From: Manis javanica
Taxonomy: Eukaryota > Chordata > Mammalia > Pholidota > Manidae
Assembly: GCF_040802235.1 (NCBI RefSeq)
Contig: NC_133161.1
Span: forward strand, 44,443,001 to 44,507,000
DNA length: 64,000 nucleotides
Direction: 5' to 3'
The notes beneath the pieces are model-generated. The model did no database searches. It was not told the origin of the DNA and saw only the letters and a list, made by a program, of their open reading frames with translations. The first letter of the stretch is position 1; every line of letters begins with the position of its first letter. Below, in pieces: positions 36,132-48,174 of this stretch. Both the position numbers and the translations under genes were made by a program.

Positions 36132-36419
36132 ATTACCAAACTCTGGATCATAAGAAAAACTTTACCTAGCTTCCTACGGAGGCTTTACTATTCTTCTACA
36201 GAAATCTCTTGTAAAAAGCTCCTTCAGGGAAATTATATATATTTTTAAAATTAGCAGTCAGAGGTTTATGCTTCTCATTACGACAGAGTAGCTGGTTTCA
36301 GACCAGCTCTCCCAAAGAAATGAACTAGAAATGCTTGGGAATCATTTTTTTTACTATGTATTTGAAGATACTGGAGAACTTCAAAAGGTAGCATGGGCTT
36401 GGAGAAACAAGATACTGGA

Positions 36420-36612
36420 GAGAGAGAATTTACAAAGAGGTCAGCTTGGCATTAACATCATACTGCTTTTCTGATCAAGGAGTTTGACTTCAGCCCAGTG
36501 ACACTGATTTTGGATTTCTGGCCTCCAGATCTGTGAGAGAAAAATTTCCCTTTTGGTGCCTTAAGTCACCAAGTTTGTGGAAATTGTTACAGCAACCATA
36601 GGAAACTAATAT
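36420..36612 (+). mobile_element. MLT1-type (MaLR) LTR, 3' part
   Basis: The MaLR LTR end is visible: TTTGGATTTCTGGCCTCCAG, ATCTGTGAGAGAAAAATTTC, GGTGCCTTAAGTCACCAAGT, TTGTGGAAATTGTTACAGCA and ACCATAGGAAACTAATA. The left boundary is approximate. Confidence 0.8.
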
Positions 36613-37425
36613 TGCTGGCACTGTGGAACACTGGGAAAAGGAGGGTCTTGTCGGTAAGTGGTGCTGGAACAACTGAATAGCCATATGAACACTGGTCTTG
36701 GCTGTGCATTATACACATGTCTAAACTTGAGATGAATAAAAAATTTAAATGTGAATGATTTTTGAAAGAACATCAAAAAGATTACATAGTGGAGCATTTT
36801 CATGAACTTGACATACATTAAGATTTTTTAAATAGAACCCCAACAGTACTAACTAAAAGAGAAAGCTAAAGTTTCTTTCTGCAAGATGAATAAGCTGGAC
36901 TACATTAAGAACTTCTGTTCATCAAACGATTACACTAAGAGTAACACTGGAAGTCATATTTTGGGAGAAGATATTATCAAATATATGTATAACTCTCAAG
37001 AGATTTGTATCCAGAAAATATTTCTAAAATGCCTCCAAATCAATACAAAAATAGATTCTCATCTCAATAGAAAAATAGACAAGATATACGAGCATACACT
37101 TCACAAAAGAGAATATCCAAATGTTCAAGTAAAAATATAAAAAGATACTCAGTGTCATTATTTGACAGAGGGATGAAAACTATAATCTAATATACTGTTA
37201 CATACCTCAAGAATAACTAAAATTTAAAAGATTGATAATACTAAGTGTTGATGAGGAAATAAAGCAATTTAAATTTCCTATAGTGCTGGTACGAGGTAAA
37301 GTTGTGCAGCCAGCCACTTTGGAAGATTATTTCACCTACACATACCTTATAACCAATGGTCTGGGCACTGTGTGTGGTCGAGCCAAGTTGACATACAAAA
37401 TTAATGATCACACTTCCTGTTAGTG
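36613..37425 (+). mobile_element. Ancient L1M, ORF2 C-terminal region
   Basis: The DNA reads like an ORF2 tail on the + strand. AAGTGGTGCTGGAACAACTG, GACTACATTAAGAACTTCTG, AAATAGACAAGATATACGAG and GGTACGAGGTAAAGTTGTGC are diverged forms of conserved L1 blocks. It is interrupted by many stops and begins directly at the MLT1 end. Confidence 0.75.
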
Positions 37426-37654
37426 AAAAATCCTAACATTATTAGAATAAACAGATTCCAAATTGTTAGAATAAACATTATTAGTTGTGGAATATTATTT
37501 GCATCAATTCTGTTTACTATTTTCTACATCAATATACAAAATAAAGATTGATCTATGATTTTCTCTTTTTTCTTTGTTAGGCTTGATATTAACATGTTTT
37601 TCACATCATAAACATGCAAGATTCCCTTTTTACCCCTATTCTGTGCTCTAGGAG

Positions 37655-38480
37655 TTTAAGCAGCATTGGAGTTCCAAGTTAATCAAAGATACGGTAAAGT
37701 ATTTCTATAAAACCATCTGGGCCTGGTGTTTTTGTGGGAACTGACAGTAGCTCTTTGGAAAACTTCTCTCTTTTATAGTATTTGGTCTGCATATTCCCTA
37801 GCTCTTTTAGGATTGGTTTTGTTACTTCATATATTCTTAAATTATCAACCAATTTCATGTAACTGCTCAAATGTATTTGTATTAAGTATTTTTGAGCAAA
37901 AGTAGTATTTTTCTGATTCTTTTAATTTCCTCTGGCTTTGCAATTAGTTCTATCTTATCATTTCTAACATGTGATTTTGTTTTCTTTTTTTAAAAATTTA
38001 GATCATGTAGTAGTTTGTTTCTCTAATGTCTCAAACAAACTCATGGATTTATTTCAAATTTCTATAAATTTCTGTTTCCCAATTTATTAATTTCTGCTTT
38101 TCTTTTTTCCTGCTTTTATTGTGTTTATTTTGTTTTCATCTAACTTTTGAAACAATGCTTAATTTGTTTTCATTATTTGTTTATGACCATATAAATCATC
38201 AGTGAATGTGAGATTTTTTTTCCAAATTCTCTCAAAACATTATTGGACTATATTATTGGATTATACTATTTAGAGTTGCTATAAATGTTCCTGTTTTCCA
38301 ATTTATTAATATCCGCTTTAAATTCTTTTTCTCTGCTTTTCTTGGGTTAATTTTGTTTTATTTTTTCTTTACTTTAGAATTCAGCATTTAACTCATTTTT
38401 TCACTATTTTTTAATATTTAAGATGTGGGCTTTTTTCCAAAATAGTATTGGATTATACTATTAAAAATAAATATACACAT
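37655..38480 (-). mobile_element. Ancient L1M, ORF2 middle region, antisense
   Basis: The opening block, AAAACCATCTGGGCCTGGTG, is the antisense of the conserved ORF2 segment encoding 'PGPDGF'. ACTCATGGATTTATTTCAAA and pyrimidine-rich antisense L1 sequence follow. The segment from about 38064 on is present twice in tandem (see the repeat entry). Confidence 0.75.
38064..38470. repeat. Tandem duplication inside ancient L1 fragment
   Basis: Unit 1 (about 38064-38280) and unit 2 (about 38281-38470) share the order ATAAATKTYCTGTTTYCCAA / TTTATTAAT / TCTGCTTTTC or CTCTGCTTTTC / TTAATTTTGTTTT / CATTATT or CACTATT / TTGGATTATACTATT. The repeat offset shrinks from about 219 bp at the left to about 192 bp at the right because of indels. 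The duplication is old. Confidence 0.65.
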
Positions 38481-38634
38481 GGCAAAGTTTTCTGAGAAAA
38501 CTTTGAAATACATGTTCTAGTTTCAAGGCTACTGGAAATATAAAAAAGGTGGATGATTGACTTCCCATTGCTCTTTGGATATATGGCAAAATAATATAAT
38601 GACAGCATAGCTTATGGTTAAATAGCTGGTCTAT

Positions 38635-38830
38635 ATATCTCGCAACTGTTGGTTAAAATCTTGACCTTCTTACCTGCTGTGTGATATTTAGGAGGTGACT
38701 TATTCTCTCTCAGCTTGTGTCCTCATCTGAAAAATATAAGGAGTTAAAAACAAAAAATAAAACATCCTATTTTGTAGAAGTGTTGGGAGGATGAGAGGTA
38801 AAATCTTTATGAAGTGCTTTGGTACATGAG
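38635..38830 (+). mobile_element. MIR SINE fragment
   Basis: CTTACCTGCTGTGTGATATT, CTCAGCTTGTGTCCTCATCT, GAAAAATATAAGGAGTT and TTTATGAAGTGCTTTGGTAC follow MIR order ('agctgtgtgaccttgg... cagtttcctcatctgtaaaatg... aagcgcttag'). Confidence 0.75.
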
Positions 38831-40183
38831 TTAATTAATCTACTTATTTGCTTAATGAAATAAATGGATATGGCTACTTCTAGTTTATTTCAGAAGGATA
38901 ACAGCATCCCCGCACCTTTTCTGCAGAGGTCTGCAAAAAAGGCCTGGTTCAAACCAGGGATTGAAATTGTGCCCGTTCATTCACTAAGTATTCCCGAAAT
39001 GCCATAGCTCCCCCAGGTGGCTCTCGGTGACGTTTGCAATAAAGTCTCCAGTGGCTCCAGCGGCTCCAAGTGCTCTCCACCGGCCTTAGGCCAGAGCCCA
39101 CCCGCCCAAGCACAGCTCCACACACTCACGCGTCTTGCCCCATCTCCCCACATCTCCCCACCTTAATACAACCCTTCTAATTCTTCACGAATGCCATGTT
39201 CTCCCACCCGCTGCTGCTCCCTTTGTCAGACCATTTCTCAACCTCAGATCATCAACATCTCAGAGCTGACTAATCCTCTGCTGGGGGCGGGGCGCCGTCC
39301 TCTGCACTGGATGCCCTTCACCTGGCCTCCACCCACTGGATGCCAGGACCACCTACTCCTCCCCAGGGTGTAACCACCAAAATGTCTACAGACATTACCG
39401 AAAGGCCCCTGTGGGGCAAAGTCTTCTCGAGTTGGGAAGCCATGCTCTACTGAGACTGCCTTTACCCCCCTTTGCCTGGATACCCTATTCTTAAGATTTC
39501 AGGTCAGATGTTACCATTGCACCCCCAGTGTCCATACCATACCTACGTTCAGACACACAAGTGCTCAGCCACACCAGTCAGTGCAAATGGAGGGGGATGG
39601 AAGGATTGAAGAGGTGGACGTGAAGTGGAGCAACATTAACTGGTAGCAGCTTGGATAGGCCGTAGAGAGTTGTGTAGGAAAATAGGATGGCTTTTAGGTT
39701 CCTGAAGTGATTGGGCTATAAGGGCATGATAAATGAGGAACTATGAGAAGAAGAGATCAGGTGGTTGAGGATGGAGAGAAGGAAGTAATGGGTTCAGTCT
39801 TTGAAATAGCACAGGTGCTCGTGGATCAGTCCAGAGGGGGTGCTCGAGAGACCAGAAGGCTCAGGATACGGAATACAAAGCAGTCGCTGTAACTTTTGCC
39901 CACAGTTCTATCTGTGCCTTTGGAGGGGCTATCCAAAGTTCTCACGGAACCCCCAAATTCCCTCTTCCTCTGCCCACTCACCATCACTCCACACCACACA
40001 CACACACACACACGTTTCCTCTGCCTTCAGCAAAAACTGCTGCTGGACGAAATCAAGTTTTTAAATGGGGAGAAGTAGGAGTGAGAATGACCGTGTCAGA
40101 GCAGAGAAGCTGCGGTCGGACCCTACCTTCTTCCCCCACAGCGATGAAGCCAGTGCGGGAACTCACTTTAAAGCTGAACAGCT
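38831..40183. other. Intergenic DNA, GC-richer
   Basis: No gene is supported. It includes a weak CTCF-like sequence near 39010-39023, an antisense L2-like segment at about 39580-39800 (GGTAGCAGCTTGGATAGGCC, GATGGCTTTTAGGTTCCTGA) and the CA repeat at 39995-40013. Confidence 0.45.
39995..40013. repeat. (CA)n microsatellite
   Basis: A short uninterrupted CA run followed by CGTTTCC. Confidence 0.9.
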
Positions 40184-40198
40184 GGTGCCATCTAGTGG
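40184..40198 (-). promoter_or_regulatory. Strong candidate CTCF site
   Basis: On the minus strand it reads CCACTAGATGGCACC, a full match to the 14-bp CTCF core CCASYAGRKGGCRS. It lies in a GC-richer non-repetitive stretch. Its orientation is the same as the sites at 9082-9100 and 43786-43799. Confidence 0.6.
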
Positions 40199-40499
40199 CT
40201 GTCTCTTGCAACTACTGAAACTGCCCCTGGTGTGAGCACCAAAGCGGGTACACAAGGCAGCCAGCCGGAGGAATGCGGGAGTTAGGAAAGCAGGCAAGGA
40301 CAGAGCTAAGGATGGGAAAGGCACACATGAGCCAGTCTTCTGGGATCCAGGAGTCACACATCCAGCTTGGTACAGAGCACCCGAACTGCATGCAGGCTGC
40401 TCGCTGGCAGCCCTCCATCTGCAGTGACCCTCCTTTTTGGAGGCTGCCTTCTGAAAGTCACATCATTGCCCTACATCCTCTCCAAACCCCTCTCATCCC

Positions 40500-40518
40500 T
40501 TTTTTTTTTTTTTTTTTT
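40500..40518. repeat. Poly-T run (T19)
   Basis: Nineteen consecutive T on the + strand. No retroposon body is recognisable on either side, so the origin is unclear. Confidence 0.9.
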
Positions 40519-40574
40519 GCCTGATCGAAGATCCCTCATGTTGGGTTGATGTTTTCCCTTGCTGATGTTTTTCC

Positions 40575-40890
40575 TCCTGATTATTAGCAGTCTTTATTAC
40601 GAGTGCCTGGATATAGTATTTCTTATTTGGAAATCCAACAAGCTTTTAATTAGAGAAGCAACAGGAAGAGATATTAAGCTGTATTAATGCATCTGAAAAC
40701 CCAGCACAGCTAAAAGAAGGATAATCTCATAGATAACAACACTGTTGAAAATTACAGGAACGGCTTGCAGTAAATAACTAAATGGAGAATCCCAGGGAGG
40801 GTCAATTGCTGTTAGTTAATATTTGTAGCAAAGTACAGCACTTAATAATGTAGCTGTTTCTTATCCTTGTGGGAGGCAAATAACAAGATT
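40575..40890. promoter_or_regulatory. Candidate conserved enhancer, homeodomain-motif rich
   Basis: About 315 bp of non-repetitive DNA with many TAAT/ATTA cores: GATTATTAGCAG, CTTTTAATTAGAG, GTATTAATGCATC, GTTAGTTAATATTTG and CACTTAATAATG. It also has octamer-like ATGCAT and GATA-like AGATAACA or GGATAATC sequences. It has the look of deeply conserved developmental enhancers, but conservation could not be tested here. It lies 0.4 kb from the CTCF-like site at 40184. Confidence 0.45.
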
Positions 40891-41039
40891 TGGGATTTCC
40901 ACGTTAGATTGTAATTCTGGTTCATTTTTAAGGATCCCAGATCCTGCAATAAAGAATCTGCTGAAAGTTTGTCTTAGAAATAATCCCTTCACCATCAACT
41001 CCAGGAAGAAGGGTCTCTAAGATGTTTTTCTTTCCAAGG

Positions 41040-41530
41040 GATGTCACAAAATGACCTTAGATCATATCAAGAATTACATTATTTGTAAATTGGCCATAAT
41101 TATTCCCCTGTATTTACTCCTTGGATCTGGGTTGGGTTTGACTTGTTTGTCCAATAAAATGGACTGGAAAGCACTTGCCCATTCTAAGCTTGGGCCTCAA
41201 GAGGCCTTGCATATTTCATTCATCTTTTGGGACCCTGCCAGCTGCCAGGCAAACTGCTCCAGGTGAGTCTGGTGGGGCCTGCAAGAACACATGGAGCAAG
41301 AGCAAGCCATTCCAGCCCGGCACTGAGACACGCGGAGACCCCGGCCAGGGCAGGCAAAGCCCTCCACAGAACGAGAAGGCCCAGCAGAGACCAGAAGAGC
41401 CACCCCCGCCCGATGCCAGCCCACTTGCCGGACTGCAGATTCATGAGCTAAATAAACGGTGATTATTTTCACATCCAAGTTTGGGGTGGTTTGTGATACA
41501 GTAATCGCAAACTGATAAAAGCACTATGAC
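41040..41530 (+). mobile_element. Old LTR (ERVL/MaLR-like)
   Basis: The 3' end reads TTCATGAGCTAAATAAACGG, TGATTATTTTCACATCC, AAGTTTGGGGTGGTTTGTGA, TACAGTAATCGCAAACTGATA. This is the usual 'aataaa... taagccactaagttttggggtggtttgtta... aactgata' ending of ERVL-related LTRs. A GC-rich middle precedes it. No internal retroviral sequence adjoins it. The 5' edge is uncertain. Confidence 0.65.
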
Positions 41531-41974
41531 TAAATTGCATCTTAGAAAATTTATATTTCCTGATTGAATAGGAAATCATGATACAAAAATGAGGGACACA
41601 TTTGAGGATAGGCCACATGGAACTAAGGATGTTGGTCTTCTCCTGTTGCCAGGCAGAGAACTCCTGATTTCTCTCTGGACACATCTAACACTGGCTGCAA
41701 GTAACTCTATTCAATCATTTATATGTTATAGTTAAGCAAAGATGAAATTTTAATTAACTACAATTTCTGTCATTACCATACTTACCTAAATCCTCATGAA
41801 TTTCATGCCTAATTTATTGTAACAGTTCTTCTTACTATAGATTTATTTCTACTTCAATTTATATCACTGTCTACACTCAAACCAAGTTTTTGTCAATGTC
41901 TCTTTTAAGTTGTTCCCCTGCTCAAACTTTTTCAAAATCTCCTTATTTCCTACAGCGTAAGAAAAATTGTCTCT

Positions 41975-42530
41975 GACAACAAAAATAGCAGAAGAAATGT
42001 TAAAATTGATTAATTGGACTTCATAAAAAATTTTGAAGTCTGTTCTCCTAAAGATACTGTTTAAGGAAACGAAGACAAGCCACAGAGTGGGAGAAAATAT
42101 ATCTAGTGGAGGACTTGTATAAGGTATTTTTTTCAACTCTCACAACTTGATGATAAGAAAAGAATAACCCATTTTTTTTAAATGGGTAAAAGACATGAAC
42201 AGACACGTAACCAGAGGAAAACTGTGAGTAGCAAAACAAATGGAAAGATGTTCATCAGAATAACTCATTAGGGAAATACAGATAAAGCTGCAATGGGATG
42301 GCCACACACCTCTTAGACAGGCTTTGAAACACTGACAACATGAGGTGCTGGCAAAGATGCAGAGCAGCCGGAACTCCTATAAGTTGCTGCTGGATAAGCA
42401 AAACGGCACGACCACTTTGGAAAACAGTTCGACAATTTCTTACAAAGGGGGAGGAGAATTATGACCTAAACTCTAGCACATTCACACCTTAAAATTATAT
42501 ACAGCCTTTTAAAATAGCTAATAGCTTCAA
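41975..42530 (+). mobile_element. Ancient L1M, ORF2 C-terminal region
   Basis: AATTGGACTTCATAAAAAAT, AAATGGGTAAAAGACATGAA, CAGACACGTAACCAGAGGAA, AATGGAAAGATGTTCATCAG and CACGACCACTTTGGAAAACA match the ORF2 tail order of L1. It is diverged and frameshifted. Confidence 0.75.
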
Positions 42531-45500
42531 GAATCAGAGAATCAAACACTTTACAGAACTGCAAAAGCTCAATGTCTGCCTCACACTAAAAGCAGAACAG
42601 AGGCAGAGGCAGAACGCCAGAGACAGAAAGTGAAACACGGCAGGGAATAAGACGGAGGCCAGAGAAGGATCAGAGAAATGGGGGAACTAAGACCCCCCGT
42701 CCCTTCCCACTGGCTGCTATACACTATAACAGATACACCTGTTGCCCTCCTGGAGTGCCAGCTGGAAATGGGGTCGGGGGGCAGAGAACAGAGGGGCTCA
42801 ACCATCCCCCACAAAACATAAATGTATTGTTTAACCTTCAGGAGCAGAGGTTGAGAAGGGAGCCCCCTGGCTGAAACCTGAGAGAGAGCAAGAGTCTGCT
42901 GCTAAGAGACAGAAATGTAAGGGAGATGCCCACTCAAGGGCCAGTACTACACAACTCCTGACCCTGGGGAGCAGAGCACAGAGTTCTCAAGAATCAGATT
43001 GTCAGTCCCCCTTTTAGAGAATCTCAGAACTTGTAAAATGGGGCTCACCTTCTCCCATACAACCAGCCTTGGTACCTCTCTGAACCACCATCTGGGCCTG
43101 AGGCTGGATATCCCCAAACCCACAGGTGTGGGTCCAGTGTGAGTAGGAGAGAAAAGGTAGGAGATATCCCTTTCTTTTGCCTAGGAGTAGGCAAGGTGTG
43201 CTCCCTGAAGCCCCTCTATATAAGAAATAAGCATCAAAAAGGAATAATCCTGCAGAGAAGAGGGACCCAGACTGCCAGGGCTCAGAATTAAGTTAGGTCC
43301 CTTAAGACTGGAGTGTGAGGGAGAAAGGAAGGTGGTTCCTATAACTCCCAGCAGTGAGGCCACGCTCTGTGTATGAGTCTTGCATACACATGGAGAGGGC
43401 CAGGGATGGTGCCCAGACTGGGGTAGATCTTTGAAGTGGGCTAAGAGCTTATACCCAAGGCTTGCCCCCAAGACCGTCTCCTCATTCCCAAAACAATACC
43501 AACAGTAAGTGAGCTCCTGCAGCATAGCAGCACCTGGCAGAGACGCATCCGACTGAATCTTGCTCTTCAATGTAGCCTTGGAAAAAAATGCATGGAGGAA
43601 ATCCCTCCAGGTGAAGGTCAGCCAGGTATGGAAATGATGGGATGGGAGAGGAGGAGGGCACAGAGGGCCACGAGGATCTGGGAACGTCAGCCTTTCCAGG
43701 AGCAGCTGAAAGCATGTGCAGCCTGCAGTGTGCTCCCGTCCCCGCAAGGACAGCTATTTTCAGCTAAGCCAGCCCAGCCTAAGTACCGCCATCTCCTGGG
43801 CCTGGTCTGGGCCCTCTAAAACTGGGAATACTTAGATGGGGTGGAAACTCTAGATGTTACAGGAAGTGGGGTATGGACCTGTGTGACGGGCTCTAACAAC
43901 CAAATGTGGAAAAGTTAGGCATGCTCAAGAAATGCTTCTGGCATGTGAGGGCGCTGGCCTGGAGGGCGTCTGCCCATGAAGCCCCCTGGGCACCACTGAA
44001 CTGCCCTGTATGGCAGGTCCCAGTGCCACCATCAGAGATGGAGTCCTGGAGGACCAGACCATAGGAGCAATCATTCAGCGAGTGCCAATAAGAAAAAAAT
44101 CAGCTTAACACAAGCAGCTGTAAAAAATCAACTCTTAGGTTGTACTTCTGAAATTACTGTAATATTTTGTTAATTACTCTTCAATTAAAAGAAAATTTTG
44201 TAATCAGTTCAACAGACTCAGAAAACTATTTTTAACACCACTCAGTGCTGGATGGTATTAGGTATCCGGAAAAAGTATAAAGAAGAAAAGATTCCAGGCT
44301 TCTCAGGGAGGGAAAAAACGGTCTCTAAGGCCACTTTGGAAATTTTGTGGGGGCATTTTCGATCATCACCAGTTAGAGCTGGGGTGCTGCTAGCATTTAC
44401 TGGGCAGGGCCAGTATATACAGAGCAACACACAGAGCAGGGCCACACTCTGCAGAGTTGTCCCATACCCTGCACAAATTTCCAATATCCTAATGCACCTT
44501 TCTGTAGGTTTTTACTGAAAACCTGGGCCAAGGATAGGTTTACACTGAAACCTGGACCCCGAACACAACTCCTATTTATACTTTGGGGCCATGGTTTCAA
44601 AATATATTGCATTTTCTCAAAAGTAACCTCTTTGTAAATCAAGGGAATATTTAACTCTCATCAGTAACTTTACTGAGATTTGTTCCTATTTTTAGATAAT
44701 AATGGCCCTGCTAGGATCTATATCTGTAGCAGTTGTATTTATGGTGATAAAATGTACAGAGACAAGCATCTATTTATTTATGTCTGCTAATGTCAACTGA
44801 GAGCATTTATTTATTGAATATATATCCCTACATTCGTCTCTTTCTTTCTTCTTTATATTGCTCTTTTTAGACCATCATATTGCTTTTTTTTAAAAAAAAT
44901 GTAAGTGAATATGCATATAAACAGAGACATTTATACACACACACATGTGTACCATGAATTTCATTTTAGGGGAGGAAAATGGGTTCATCAGTCATAATGA
45001 GCTACATTATGATCCAGAAATTAACAGCTGTGTTAATCCCTGTGATTTAAAACAACCAAAGTTTATTTCTGGCACACATTGCACATCCACATTGTTCTTT
45101 GCTCCAGCAGAGGGAACAAGAACATGACGAATCTCATGTGGCTCTTTAGAGCCTCTACAGCAAAGTGGCCCAGCTTCCTTGTGTGCATAGCTCATTGGCT
45201 AGTGCATGTCACGTAGTGTGCCACATTTGACTTCAAGGACCTTGGGCGAATGCCATCCAACTCTGTGCCCAAAGAGAAGGATCAGAATATTTAGAAAAGC
45301 CCCAAGAGCTGTCCAGTGTTACGAAACAGGAATATTGAGTTTCACAGTACCATTAACAACTGCATTAGAAAGATCCTACCCCATGCAAATTAGAAAAAAT
45401 TAAGAGAAAGAGCTTTGGCTTGAAGGTAAATCTGCATCACAGAGATCACGGGAGCCTTTGTGGAGGAGAGAATTTGAAAGGTGGATGCTTTTTGATTATG

Positions 45501-45859
45501 AGAACAGAGGAGAATGTCTTAAATTGGACCAGTCAGAAGGTGGAGGACCTGGAGAGTGAAATACTGAGTGTCTACTAAGTACAGGCAGGAGCTGGACACT
45601 GTAGGCCAGATTTCTCTGTAAGAGCCATTTGCCCCAAGTCCACACTTTGGTGTTCAGATACAGGCATGGCTTCTCAAAAGCCTGGAGGTTTCTCTCAATT
45701 ACCCAGGCAGACTCTGAGCAGAACAAGCTGAGCAAAGGCACCATAGCTGCAAAGGGCCTGAGGCTTGTCGAGTGGAGGGAGGACTACCGCTTGGCCACCG
45801 GGGATCATAGAAGCAAGGCAGGCAAGTGGAGATTAAAAAGTGCCCTGGAATTCACTTAT
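42531..45859. other. Mostly unique intergenic DNA
   Basis: No gene is supported. The longest open frame (188 codons, minus strand 43181-43747) shows no domain or splice context. The part at 42840-43140 is purine-rich and could be a degraded insert. A third CTCF-like site lies at 43786-43799. The block 44660-44840 is AT-rich with ATTTATTTA motifs. Confidence 0.45.
43786..43799 (-). promoter_or_regulatory. Candidate CTCF site
   Basis: On the minus strand it reads CCAGGAGATGGCGG, matching 13 of 14 positions of CCASYAGRKGGCRS (the mismatch is G at the Y position). It has the same orientation as the site at 40184. Confidence 0.4.
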
Positions 45860-45985
45860 TTCCACAAATGTCACTGATCAACTCCTTTGCAGTAGAACTT
45901 GTTTTGTGCCCATGAGGGCACAAGAAGAGGAGAAGAACATGCCTCTGCCTGGTAGAGCTTACAGCTCAGAAAGAGGAAGTTTTGG
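45860..45985 (-). mobile_element. L2 fragment, antisense
   Basis: TTGTTTTGTGCCCATGAGGG and ACATGCCTCTGCCTGGTAGA, then GCTTACAGCTCAG, resemble the antisense L2 3' end. Confidence 0.5.
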
Positions 45986-46504
45986 CTCTTAAGGCTACTG
46001 GTCTTAGGAAGCTTATTAGATCAATGGGTAGTGTGATTCTGGAACATTGGCATGCAGCATAGAACTGACAGCCGTGCAGGATGAGTGGAGCTTGGGCTCC
46101 TAGAAAGGCCCACTTGCCCTTGTGCCCATGGAAGCTCGTCTGATCACAGGTATTTACTGCCAGCAATGGCAGGGACTTGCCTCCTACCAGTTTACAGTGT
46201 CCCTGGTCCTCTAGAGGAACTGTCTGCTTTAAATCCAGAGACTAAATCAAATACTTCAATGCTTACATGTGGAAAGCCTAGAGAATGTTCCAAGACCCCG
46301 AATACAGGCTTTGGAAGTTTCTGAAAAATGTTTCATCATCAATACCACAGTTTAAAACAATCTATAATAGGAACTCAATAAGAGTTCACATTGACTGAAT
46401 CCTGAACCCCCGAATGTAAAGAATTAGAACTACTGGGAGAAAGGTTGCTCTGAATCACCTGTCCTCACAGGCAAGTTTTTGGAGAACTGTCTGAAGGAAA
46501 GCTG
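45986..46504. other. Unique intergenic DNA
   Basis: No gene or recognised repeat. Confidence 0.45.
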
Positions 46505-46725
46505 GCAACATTAACTTCCTATCATATTGTATTTTCACTATTAGTGAACTTACCTGACTTCATCTAATTGTCCTTTTTTTGTTGTTGTTTCTTTCCCTTC
46601 CTACTAGAATGTAAGTGCCAGTGATAACAAGACTTTGTCATATTTTTTGCTGTGTCCCCAGGGCCTGGAATAGTGCCCAGATCACAGAAGGCAGTCAATA
46701 CGTGTTTGTGGAATGAATGAGTATT
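46505..46725 (+). mobile_element. L2 3' end
   Basis: TACTAGAATGTAAGTGCCAG, AAGACTTTGTCATATTTTTT, TGCTGTGTCCCCAGGGCCTG, GAATAGTGCCCAGATCACAG, AGTCAATACGTGTTTGTGGA and ATGAATGAG are clear L2 3' terminal blocks in order. Confidence 0.9.
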
Positions 46726-47239
46726 GTAGCATGCTCAAATCTAACCTAACCTTCCAGGCATGTTGTTCTGATGCTGAAACTGGACATCATCATTCCTGGG
46801 CCTCTTGGATGGCACCTTTTTGTCTGGATTCTGTAGACACAGAATCTGAAATGAAAATTCTTGAGCAAGTAACTTATTGAAAGGTTGCCCTTAAGAGAAA
46901 CTGTAGAGAAGGAACTAGAAGGTATTTCAACAGCATCAGCCTCCCCCTGGCCTCATGAGGAGCTCTGGAGTTTATACTACACTGGAGGTCGTCCCACCCA
47001 GAGGCAAGCGGCAAGCTGCCATACCCCTCCATCAGTCAGTTACCAGCCACAGGCCATGCTAGATGGGAAGTGTGGAGGGAGGCTGGCGTTACCCTTGGGG
47101 CATCCCTCAGCAATCATGGAGAAGGGGACTGATGTACATAAACCATTAGCAGCCCACACCTGCAGCAGCTGGTCGGGCAAAGGAGCCCTGGGTAAGCACC
47201 CACAGCATCTGCTAGGGTGCATCGCCCTATTTGCCTTAT

Positions 47240-47380
47240 TTTAGTGTATTTATTAACTTCCCTACAAACTACAAGCTCCTGGAGATCAGGGTCCTTACCT
47301 CTCACTTTCATGTTCCTCAGAGCATGGATGGAGGACATAAGAAACATCTCAATGAAAATCTGAGGAATGAATGAATGGAC
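47240..47380 (+). mobile_element. L2 3' end
   Basis: CTACAAGCTCCTGGAGATCA, GGGTCCTTACCTCTCACTTT, and a GGAATGAATGAATGGAC terminus match the L2 3' end. The middle is diverged. Confidence 0.75.
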
Positions 47381-48174
47381 ACATGAGTATATTTGTGTTT
47401 GCAATTAAGTGTGAAAATTCTTAGGCACTTATTCACTTCCTAAATGACACCAAACATATGTGTCTTACATTTAGGTGGTCTTCAGAAATCCATGTTCTGT
47501 ATGATCAGGAAACAATGTAAGTGTATGCTTCACAACAGGACATGCAAAGGAATAGATGTGCTGCAAAACCCTCTTCGGGGCACATTTGCTCCACAAGAGC
47601 TTAAAGATACAAGTTTTTCCTCCTGATGTGAACCACAGTAAATATTTTAACTTGCTCTTGCCCCTCATTATCTTATTTATGAGTCATTGTGTGGAAACAA
47701 ACCTGGTTGGCAGAAAACTCAGTGCTGCCAAGAGTGCAATTTCCAAAAGGGAACCGGACTGTCTCGGTGATAACCAGTGACCCACAGAGGGCAGTGCAGA
47801 GCCATGCACTGATTTTCCTACGGAATAAAATCAGGGATCTTGCCCACAAACATTTTGGCTGGGGGAAGAACTGGTTCTCAGTTCCTGGGCTTGTTTTTAA
47901 TTTGCTGCGGACTCACCTGTTCTCTATTCAGGTTAAATGACTAGCTGCGTCCTGACTTACTTTAAGTCTTTTTCTGCTTGTGATGCAAATGCATGATGAG
48001 GTGGGGCCATCCTCAGCCCTTTGCTACACTCACTGCTTTATCTCTCAGATCTCTCCTTGTTTCTGGGGGGGCGGACTTCCCTTTCTTAGCTTAGTTCAGC
48101 TGTATTTCTGATATATATATATATATGTCACAATTCATCCAGCATTTATGTGTTTGAAGTTGAAGGTTTGTTAA
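47381..48174. other. Unique intergenic DNA with short AT repeat
   Basis: No gene. An (AT)8 tract lies at 48111-48126, just before an L2. Confidence 0.5.

Noticed and set aside
39010..39023. Weak CTCF-like sequence CCCCCAGGTGGCTC
   Set aside because: Two mismatches to the core at informative positions; such matches are common by chance.
43181..43747. 188-codon open frame, minus strand
   Set aside because: No family resemblance, no promoter, splice or poly-A context, and unusual composition. Stop-free by chance in GC-richer DNA.
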